DNA from: Flavobacterium gawalongense
GTDB lineage: Bacteria; Bacteroidota; Bacteroidia; Flavobacteriales; Flavobacteriaceae
Direction of reading: 5' to 3'
Assembly (NCBI RefSeq): GCF_007097265.1
Contig: NZ_VJZP01000012.1
Location: 1-64,000, forward strand
DNA: 64,000 nucleotides
Part shown: one piece after another, positions 57,801 through 64,000 of the stretch
Numbering within the stretch: position 1 is the stretch's first letter
Layout of the letters: each line of letters begins with the position of its first letter
The notes under the pieces: model-generated
The model's database searches: none
Told to the model about the DNA's origin: nothing
What the model saw: only the letters and a program-made list of their open reading frames with translations
Made by a program: the position numbers and the translations under genes

Positions 57801-60310
57801 ATATGATAATTAGGATTACTGGCTGTGCTTTCTCCATATCCAAAAACATATGGTGTATATTTTCCCATATTTGAGTTTCTATAAGTAAAATACACTTTTT
57901 CCAATGTTAATTTACCTCGTTTGTTATTAGCATCTGTCGGTAAATTAGAAGGAATTCCTGCGCACAGATTATAATTATATTCAAAATGAGCTATTTTAAT
58001 TGGAGTAATTATACTTGATAACACAGGATCAATTATTTTTCCGTTTCTATCTTTTTGCAATTCTGATTTTGAATACAAGCGAATACTTTTAATTCTTTTC
58101 ATGCTCTGGGATCCCATCCCACCAGATTCGCTATCTACACCCATTGCATCCAATCGGTCTTCTAAGTCAATAAAAGCAATATGGGTTTTAGTTTCTATTG
58201 CTTTTAAATACACCAATTCTTTTTCTCCATATAAATAGGATGCTTTTTGATCGTGTTTACCCGATTTTAACCCCTCATTATATGAAGCTGTATTCTTTTG
58301 GTAAGGAACTCTCCATCTATAGTTAGCTATGTAATTTTTGTCATCAGCATGAGAATATTCAAATTTTGTATATTTCCCGAAATCATTATCCGATGGTCCA
58401 TTAAAGTCAATATCCTGATAGTCTGGAGACAATATACTAGAGATTAAATAAGTATGTGCATAAGAAGGAGTTGTTATTTTATTTACATAATGATCACTAC
58501 TACCTGTTCCATTTCCTTTTACTGATCCATTATAGGAAACTAAACCATTTTGTATATTCCCATCAGTACGGCTTGACACGTCAAAAGTTGCTTCTACCTT
58601 AGTTGTATTATAGGCTGTTTTTCCGTAAACATAAGTTGAGCCATCAGTTTGTATTACTTTCATTCCAGCGGTATGATGTTGTTTTCCAAATTTATTTTTA
58701 AAAATAAATTTGTCATCAGCCTCTTTTTGTGATACTTTTTGAACTACTTGGTTTCTAGGAATTCTGCCATCACGTTTTAGTCTGGACGAGAAAGGACTTT
58801 CTACATATTCTTTATTTGATGCTTTTACTCTATAACTTGATTTTGCAAACATGTTATAACCTTTACCACCAAGTTTAATATCAACCGCTTTGTTGCTGTG
58901 TAACCTGTTTTCATAAAGACCGCTTTCATTATCTACATTTAATTCTCCTATCATTTTATATGAGACAGCTTGATATTCTATATTGTTTTTATCTAATTTA
59001 CTTTCTTCAAATACAGGTAATGCAAAATTGTTAGATTTCCATTTTCCAGTTTTAGCAAGAGAATTAGAGAGATTAAAATTAAGTCCCATATGAACTAGAT
59101 TACCTCCACCAAATTCTGCCCCTCCAGATAGTCCTGCTCCAACATCAGTGACATCATCATTATAAACATAGCTTACCTGTGAACGATAAGGTCTAAACAT
59201 ACCTGAAATCCCTTGTCCTTCTACATTGTATATATCATAAGTGTAGTTAGTAACTGGTAAAACAGTTGTGTTTTGACTGATTGGTTGTTCTTTTTCACGA
59301 TTATAATCTAAAACACCTTCTTTAGTTCCTTTATGATGGGTAAAGTCGTAACCATAACCCCCAATTGTCCTATCTTTATAAATAGGATTAATTGTCTGTA
59401 TTGAACCGTAACCTAATATATTACCTTGTGCTTCTCCTCCCAAAATTTCAGTACCCAATGCTGCATTAAAAGTGTAATTATCATTTATAAACCCAATTCG
59501 TTTGGTTGGAGTATGATTGTGCGTCATATTGAATGACAGGCTACCGCTCAATGTTCCACTTTTCACATCTTTATTTTTCCCCATAGAGGTAACAGACATA
59601 CTCATATTCTCTAAACCTTTTCTACTACTTAAAGTCGTACCAATTCCTGTCGTTAAACCAATAGTCTTGTCATTTATATCCTTTACATTACTAGATATAC
59701 TTACCGAGGGACTTATTGTTGCACCATCGGCAGTTGAGGAAGAAAAATCAAAGTTTAAACTAGATCCTTGTAAGTTTTCAGACAGTGCAAAACTAACCCC
59801 AACTGAAGGTTTAAATGTAACCCCTTCATAATTATTATATTGAGCTCCTAAACCTAAACTAAAGGGAAAATCTTTTCCAAAAAATGCGGGATTAGCTTTG
59901 AAATTGACTCCGGCCGTTACATTTTTACGAAGATCATTTTCATAGCGCATTGGGTCTCCATTAAAATCGTCAGGAAGCCCCCTAACTTGTCGATTAATTT
60001 GTCCTACGTTAAGATTCCACCCTAATCCAACCCAAGAAGCTTCTTGATCCATTGTAACTCCTGAATTATAAGCTAGGTTTATAGGATAACCTCCCACATC
60101 CATAATAGGAATATTATAGTTAAAATCACCACTCGCTAAATCAATCATGTCTGATGTACCGATAGGTGTAAAACTATTAAACTCAGGTTGAGTAGGTCCA
60201 CTAGTTAGTGCATACATTTGTAAAGGCTGTATCGATTCTAAAAGAATCATCATGGCTAAGTAAATAGCCAGCGTTTTCTTAAACTTACTTTTTTTAACTT
60301 GTTGAATCAT
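54866..60310 (-). CDS. Giant SpvB/RHS-associated shell protein (1814 aa)
   Basis: An N-terminal signal or anchor segment (about 12-35) is followed by PIGTSDMIDLASGDFNYNIP, GGYPINLAYNSGV and ASWVGLGWNLNVGQINRQVR, the typical opening of Bacteroidota SpvB-like shell proteins, and then long beta repeats. It ends KSHTGNKSLGVKSGTK and a Cys, where relatives as I recall them continue into a closing domain. Here that closing block is found in the next gene. It probably forms part of the capsule or export complex for the RHS toxin. It overlaps the lipoprotein gene upstream by 4 bp. Confidence 0.75.
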   Translation of the reverse strand: MIQQVKKSKFKKTLAIYLAMMILLESIQPLQMYALTSGPTQPEFNSFTPIGTSDMIDLASGDFNYNIPIMDVGGYPINLAYNSGVTMDQEASWVGLGWNLNVGQINRQVRGLPDDFNGDPMRYENDLRKNVTAGVNFKANPAFFGKDFPFSLGLGAQYNNYEGVTFKPSVGVSFALSENLQGSSLNFDFSSSTADGATISPSVSISSNVKDINDKTIGLTTGIGTTLSSRKGLENMSMSVTSMGKNKDVKSGTLSGSLSFNMTHNHTPTKRIGFINDNYTFNAALGTEILGGEAQGNILGYGSIQTINPIYKDRTIGGYGYDFTHHKGTKEGVLDYNREKEQPISQNTTVLPVTNYTYDIYNVEGQGISGMFRPYRSQVSYVYNDDVTDVGAGLSGGAEFGGGNLVHMGLNFNLSNSLAKTGKWKSNNFALPVFEESKLDKNNIEYQAVSYKMIGELNVDNESGLYENRLHSNKAVDIKLGGKGYNMFAKSSYRVKASNKEYVESPFSSRLKRDGRIPRNQVVQKVSQKEADDKFIFKNKFGKQHHTAGMKVIQTDGSTYVYGKTAYNTTKVEATFDVSSRTDGNIQNGLVSYNGSVKGNGTGSSDHYVNKITTPSYAHTYLISSILSPDYQDIDFNGPSDNDFGKYTKFEYSHADDKNYIANYRWRVPYQKNTASYNEGLKSGKHDQKASYLYGEKELVYLKAIETKTHIAFIDLEDRLDAMGVDSESGGMGSQSMKRIKSIRLYSKSELQKDRNGKIIDPVLSSIITPIKIAHFEYNYNLCAGIPSNLPTDANNKRGKLTLEKVYFTYRNSNMGKYTPYVFGYGESTASNPNYHIKGFDIWGNYKDSNKNGIPNAEFPFVEQNKADADINTGAWTLKTIDLPSGGKIEVSTESDDYAYVQNKKAMQMFKVIGSGPDVNVRDSNLLYDFGINQNRYIYVKVDPLDKNITKEEFIKKYLSENIDKPIYFRFLLNMTTDKSDYVSGYFEIKKDLDIRVDVNGIASIPLKFVNLDGGLVINNRQVNPISKTGWGFGRTYLNRLIYSSGGDEVNKKVFAIVRDLVSSIGAMKELVTGPNARLLEKKCAQRFDPTKSWIRLENPNGKKLGGGLRVKKITLSDEWNVMNSVETNETYKEKYGQEYNYSDSNGTSSSGVATFEPNASNENPFVEPFYAKTGNYAEILSAPKELNYVEKPFGESFFPSPKVTYSRVTVTNLNKNENGKSLKKHGTGKTVTSFYTSKDFPTKVDFTDRQLTPTHSQSNLLLSMMFEFSRLHVTASQGFVIETNDMNGKLKSEEVYPEGIDSKPISMVEYKYNVDSNNKLTNELPTINSKGEVQKQLIGVDYDMVNDFNESTSSSTSFGFDGNLASFLIGIFPGFVPLLLPRGSYHDTQLRTAVTTKVIHKTGILIEKVAHDLGSRVSTKNLAWDSQSGQVLLTETINEFDDKYYSFNYPAYWYYNNMGMASENLDLEGTLINYSGQPNLFTLKDMPTSEDISKYLKIGDELIYDPNGLGHEYTKLWVYGYNSDKKAVKLISGNSSQEINTTHAFDIKVVRSGNRNQQMANMASVTSMINPIDPSNNGILVNNITNATFNYQGSVDNRKVINASAIEYNDDWQSQCEMGLPNENGLINGEGVAVNPFIYNLKGNWRPIKSYAYLSGRNNDVTTHRRKTGFFTNFNSFYSINNKKWGIDPAGWTFASQVTKYNPYGVELENKDALNRYSSAQYGNKYTLPVAVASNSQYREIGFDGFEDYDNEVNVFYLKPHFGFSQGLIDNQVFVTTKKSHTGNKSLGVKSGTKATFIRKVEGCKPVPSTTAL

Positions 60311-60909
60311 AAGGCTATTTGAGTATAAGTATCTTTAAATTTAAACTTAAGAGTTCCTTTCCTAAAAAGAAAGTCATTATAAACCAATTGTATTTTATCA
60401 TTTGGATCTATTCCGCTAAAGAACAACAACACTTTTTGATAAGGTGCAATTTTATAGCTTCGTTCATAACTAACTCCAGAACAAGGAATAGTATCTTTTT
60501 TTGAAGTCACCACATAGAAATCTTTATCCAAACCAAAAGACATATATTTTACGGCATTGGTATATTCCATTCCTGTAAAGTCTTTTGAGAGTATATCTTT
60601 TTCTTCGTCTTGCTGGAATGTAAATTCGATGATGCGTTCTCTTTTATTTTCTTCGTAGAGCGAATCAACAAGCACTAGATTTTCGTTCCCTTTATCTTTT
60701 AACAAATAATATTGAATTGGAACTTCAGTAGCAACAAAGCCTATGTCGTCTACTTTTTGGATATATACGCGGGATTTCCAGCCTACCTTTTCCAAATTGA
60801 AATAGCGATCTCTAATTTCGGAGTCACCTTTATTATCATCCCCCCCTTTCTTACAAGAAAAAAATACAAAAACAAAAAGCAAACAAAATATCTTATTTAA
60901 GTCCCTCAT
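60307..60909 (-). CDS. Lipoprotein of the RHS operon
   Basis: A 200-aa protein with an SPII signal (FVFVFFSC, Cys19) followed by KKGGDDNKGDSE and a beta-rich domain. No family is recognised. It overlaps both the Skp-like gene (17 bp) and the giant shell gene (4 bp), so its product is needed with them. It may be an outer-membrane anchor or tether for the shell. Confidence 0.65.
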   Translation of the reverse strand: MRDLNKIFCLLFVFVFFSCKKGGDDNKGDSEIRDRYFNLEKVGWKSRVYIQKVDDIGFVATEVPIQYYLLKDKGNENLVLVDSLYEENKRERIIEFTFQQDEEKDILSKDFTGMEYTNAVKYMSFGLDKDFYVVTSKKDTIPCSGVSYERSYKIAPYQKVLLFFSGIDPNDKIQLVYNDFLFRKGTLKFKFKDTYTQIAL

Positions 60910-61399
60910 ACTTTTTGTTTATATAAATAAGCAACTCGTTTGTCACATCTATAGTTTCATCAGCAAACAAAACGCTCCTTTTATTTTCCGAACCAATGAC
61001 TAATTGATATTTATTTTCTTTAGAGAATTCATTTACATAGCCATGAATTCTTGCCCAAATTTTTAAAGACTCTTCTGAAGCAAAATTTTGGTTGAATTGC
61101 TCCAATTCTTCTTTTCCCTTGATGAAATTTTGCATTACTATTTTCTTATCTCCTTCTGAAATTGTTTGAGATTGCAACTTAGAATACAGAGAATCTAAAC
61201 TCAATTTCCGAGTATTAAATTCTTTTTCCCCAATTCGCTTCATTTCTTTTGTCATGTTGAAACTATCAAAGAGTTTGCTGTTGTCAGCATAAACAATTTT
61301 TTTACTTGATGCTAGAATATTAGAAGCAAAAACAATAATCAATATACCTATTAATACGATATTGATTACAACTAGAAAATTTAATTTATTTTTTATCAC
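60893..61399 (-). CDS. OmpH/Skp-like periplasmic chaperone
   Basis: A 168-aa protein with an N-terminal transmembrane or signal segment (about 9-30), then VYADNSKLFDSFNMTKEMKR, a long helical coiled-coil region and a short C-terminal beta part (KYQLVIGSENKRSVLFADET). This is the layout of Skp/OmpH, which holds unfolded outer-membrane proteins. As the first gene of the RHS operon it could be a dedicated chaperone for the very large secreted proteins that follow. Confidence 0.72.
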   Translation of the reverse strand: MIKNKLNFLVVINIVLIGILIIVFASNILASSKKIVYADNSKLFDSFNMTKEMKRIGEKEFNTRKLSLDSLYSKLQSQTISEGDKKIVMQNFIKGKEELEQFNQNFASEESLKIWARIHGYVNEFSKENKYQLVIGSENKRSVLFADETIDVTNELLIYINKKYEGLK

Positions 61400-62745
61400 A
61401 AAATATCTTGTTAAAATTTACACAAATATAGTATTTTTTCTTACTTTATAACATCTCTTATTAAAAATTTCTTCAAAAGTCTAATAATTATTGTTAATTA
61501 ACAATACCCACTTTTGGTGATATTTGATATTTAAAAGAAAAAAGATTTACGATCCACACAAGAAGAAAACGTAAAAGCAATCTCTGATATGTTTTTATTT
61601 CTTTTTCCTATGCACTATTTTTAATAAATTATCTGTTCATTGATACCGAAATCATCAGATTTTCTTATCCACAAATTGACAAATTGTTCGCTAAACTTTA
61701 CTTTAATTGTTAAGATTAATAGGTATATTAAAAATAGTTATGATAGATTTTTTTATAGAAATCCTAAGTATAATTTCATTCGCACTTACAGAGAGTGTTT
61801 TTTATGGAACGAATCCTTATCAGACCCCGGTATTTATTTACTTCCAAGAGGTGCTGTAAGCATTGGTAAGATGACCATTGGACAACGAGACGCCTCAATG
61901 ACTATCATAAAAGATTTTATGATTGGTAAAGCACTTGTTTACTGCTCTAAGCTTTAACCCCTAATTAAATGCTGTAGATTACTTGTCGCAGTAAATAATA
62001 ATGATGACTAGCAGGTAAAAGCATTACTTAAAAATAAGGAAATTTATATTGTGCTATATCAAAACTGCACTTTTAAATTCTGGCAAGGCTACAGCAAGAA
62101 TACTGATGAACAAAAGAAACAAGTTTTACAACTCTTGTGGATTGTCATTAAGCTGACAAAAAGCAATAAATCGGAACCAAAAAGTAGTGAATCATTATAT
62201 AAACAAACGGAGATGATATAATTCTTATAACCATCTTGAAAGAATTCAACGTTGATATTATTGGCTGATTTGTCTTACCGTCATTGAAATTTCGCTCAAC
62301 CAACAAAATGAAAAAAAATATTCCGAACGGAAGTATATGCATTCATTTTATAAAAAAGTCAGCCTTGAAAAAAGTTGCATTCATGTTCTTGAAGAAATTA
62401 ATAACCCTGAAAGGCATATTAAAAAAAAGTCAACAGAAATTTATAAATAAAACCACACTCTAAAATTAAGATTTGTTCTTAACCATATCTTGTCGCTAAG
62501 GTTAGCATGTCCAATATTTCAAATTAAATCAAGCTAACACCAAAAATTAAAATATAGAGCTGCTAAAGAGAAAAAAACTATTAATGCTCCAGTGCAAGAT
62601 AGATTATACCTATCCTTTTTTTGTTTGATTCAAAAAGGTATCTTTGCATCGTCGAAATTAAACTCCTATTTAAAATTAGAGACCTAATTAGAGACCCCTT
62701 AATTTTAACAAACAAAAAAACCTTATTTTTAGGCACTTTTATAAT
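61400..62745. other. Non-coding or decayed region
   Basis: I see no gene that I can support. A 105-codon frame (61640-61957, plus) and a start-less open frame (62012-62221) have no recognisable domain and uneven composition; they may be remnants of decayed genes. At 62495-62513 lies GCTAAGGTTAGCATGTCCA, nearly the same as the motif at 190-207. The upstream part carries the RHS operon promoter and the downstream part must hold the ABC-F promoter. Confidence 0.45.
61423..61430 (-). promoter_or_regulatory. Candidate promoter of the RHS operon
   Basis: On the minus strand this reads TATATTTG, a fit to TAnnTTTG, 24 bases before the start codon of the Skp-like gene. No clear -33 TTG is present at the usual distance. 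Confidence 0.5.
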
Positions 62746-64000
62746 ATGAATTACTTATCTGTTGAAAATATCTCTAAATCTTTTGGAGAAAGAACACTTT
62801 TTGAAAATATTTCTTTTGGAATCAATAAAGACCAAAAAATTGCCTTCATAGCCAAAAACGGCTCTGGAAAAACTACTATCATGAGTATTATTAATGGTCT
62901 TGAAGAACCAGATACGGGACAAGTAGTTTTGAGAAAAGGCATAAAAATGGCTTTCCTTTCGCAAAATAACAATTTGCAAGACGAATTGACCATTGAAGAA
63001 AGTATTTTCGCATCAGATAATGAGACTTTGAAAGTGATTGAAGCGTATGAAAAAGCGTTAGAAAATCCTGAAGATGAGGAAGCATACCAAAAAGCTTTTG
63101 ACGGAATGGATCAGCACAATGCGTGGGATTTTGAAACGCAGTACAAGCAAATTTTGTTCAAACTGAAGTTGGAAGATTTTAAACTGAAAGTGAAGAATCT
63201 TTCGGGTGGACAGAAAAAACGGTTATCACTGGCTATCATTTTGATCAATCGTCCTGATTTATTGATTCTGGATGAGCCTACGAATCACTTGGATTTAGAG
63301 ATGATTGAATGGCTGGAAAGTTATTTTGCCAAAGAAAACATTACGTTGTTTATGGTGACACACGACCGTTTCTTTTTGGAGCGTGTTTGTAACGAAATCA
63401 TCGAATTAGACAACGGAAAATTATACCAATACAAAGGAAATTACTCTTATTATTTAGAGAAAAAAGAGGAACGCATCGCATCCGAGAATTCTAGTGTGGA
63501 TAAAGCGCAGAATCTTTTTGTGAAAGAATTGGAATGGATGCGCCGTCAGCCAAAAGCGAGAACGACCAAATCAAAATCGCGTCAGGATGATTTTTATGTA
63601 ATTAAAGAAAAAGCACAAAGTCGCCGTCGCGAAAATAAAGTGGAGCTTGAAATTAACATGGAACGTATGGGAAGCAAGATTATCGAGCTTCACAAAATTT
63701 CCAAAAAATTCAAAGATCACGTGATCATGGATAATTTCAGTTTTGATTTTCAACGTGGCGAACGCATTGGAATCATTGGAAAAAATGGAACTGGAAAATC
63801 GACTTTCTTGAATCTCTTAACAGGATCTATTCCGCTTGATGCAGGGAAAGTAGTTGTTGGTGAAACCATAAAAATAGGATATTATACGCAAAGTGGCATC
63901 AATCCAAAGCCGGGTCAGCGTGTTATTGATGTGATTAAGGAATACGGAGAATTCATTCCGTTGATGAAAGGAAAATTGATCTCGGCTTCGCAATTATTGG
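62746..64000 (+). CDS. ABC-F ATPase (Uup/EttA-like), 3' end outside window
   Basis: The first 418 residues of an ABC-F protein, cut by the window end. Domain 1 has Walker A AKNGSGKTT, signature LSGGQKKR and Walker B LLILDEPTNHLD. The linker (about 240-310) is basic and helical (EWMRRQPKARTTKSKSRQ). Domain 2 begins with Walker A GKNGTGKST. ABC-F proteins act on the ribosome and lack membrane domains. It is an ordinary chromosomal gene and marks the right border of the accessory region. The start at 62746 gives the usual MNYLSVENISKSFGE opening. Confidence 0.93.
   Translation, partial: MNYLSVENISKSFGERTLFENISFGINKDQKIAFIAKNGSGKTTIMSIINGLEEPDTGQVVLRKGIKMAFLSQNNNLQDELTIEESIFASDNETLKVIEAYEKALENPEDEEAYQKAFDGMDQHNAWDFETQYKQILFKLKLEDFKLKVKNLSGGQKKRLSLAIILINRPDLLILDEPTNHLDLEMIEWLESYFAKENITLFMVTHDRFFLERVCNEIIELDNGKLYQYKGNYSYYLEKKEERIASENSSVDKAQNLFVKELEWMRRQPKARTTKSKSRQDDFYVIKEKAQSRRRENKVELEINMERMGSKIIELHKISKKFKDHVIMDNFSFDFQRGERIGIIGKNGTGKSTFLNLLTGSIPLDAGKVVVGETIKIGYYTQSGINPKPGQRVIDVIKEYGEFIPLMKGKLISASQLL

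Noticed and set aside
61640-61957. A 105-codon frame upstream of the ABC-F gene.
   Set aside because: No domain, signal peptide or promoter that I can see, and the surrounding DNA looks decayed. Kept only as a note in the intergenic entry.

Overview
The window looks like chromosomal DNA of a Flavobacterium-like member of the Bacteroidota. It is AT-rich, its candidate promoters have the TAnnTTTG -7 form instead of sigma-70 boxes, and it carries families typical of that phylum: Bacteroidota-type giant RHS/YD-repeat proteins, a GLPGLI-like secreted protein, and many SPII lipoproteins. Almost the whole window is one accessory region devoted to secretion and polymorphic (RHS) toxins. A housekeeping ABC-F ATPase starts at the right edge.

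Left block (447-14999, all minus strand): a compact type II secretion / type IV pilus-like operon. In transcription order it encodes a YwqK-type repeat protein, a GspK-like pseudopilin with a bactofilin-like body, GspI-, GspJ- and GspF-like proteins, GspG, a prepilin peptidase, a transglutaminase-like protein, a secreted toxin with an RHS-derived segment and a lipase-like (GHSHGG) domain, two probable membrane/lipoprotein partners of that toxin, GspE, the secretin GspD, PilMN/GspL-, PilO/GspM- and PilP/GspC-like proteins, and a repeat lipoprotein. A toxin with its own signal peptide therefore sits in the middle of a secretion-machine operon.

Middle block (15235-36221, plus strand apart from two small regulatory clusters): an array of orphan RHS tips. 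Each tip restarts inside the conserved core ([12 protein letters not shown] / YGFQGQE / [11 protein letters not shown]) and is followed by a toxin domain and an immunity gene. The toxins are, in order, lipase-like, phospholipase-A2-like, WHH nuclease and a possible GIY-YIG domain. The array is interrupted by a 7,709-bp unit present twice in tandem. The copies show no differences where I compared them (16915-24595 and 24624-32304). The unit carries the PLA2-like tip, its membrane immunity protein, a YoeB-type toxin-antitoxin pair, an XRE repressor with palindromic operators, a CHC2/Toprim primase-ATPase, GGGTCGCT iterons, two tyrosine recombinases, and a GC-rich structured tail that ends in a partial RHS-core sequence. 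Both outer junctions lie in RHS core, and joining the outer flanks restores a normal core-WHH reading frame. The simplest reading is a mobile element that integrates into rhs core sequence and brings a new toxin tip.

Right block (36696-61399): a GLPGLI-like gene, a Bacteroidota integrase, a decayed GH-E-type toxin with ankyrin immunity, and a seven-gene minus-strand RHS operon. That operon encodes a Skp-like protein, a lipoprotein, an 1814-aa SpvB-like shell protein, a roughly 993-aa repeat protein, a LolA-like protein, a 3657-aa RHS protein with a possible ADP-ribosyltransferase-type tip, and an 80-aa immunity candidate. The full-length rhs gene and the orphan tips face each other and share almost identical core DNA, so recombination between inverted cores could swap the toxin tip by inversion. 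Beyond the operon, 61400-62745 holds little recognisable coding sequence before the ABC-F gene.
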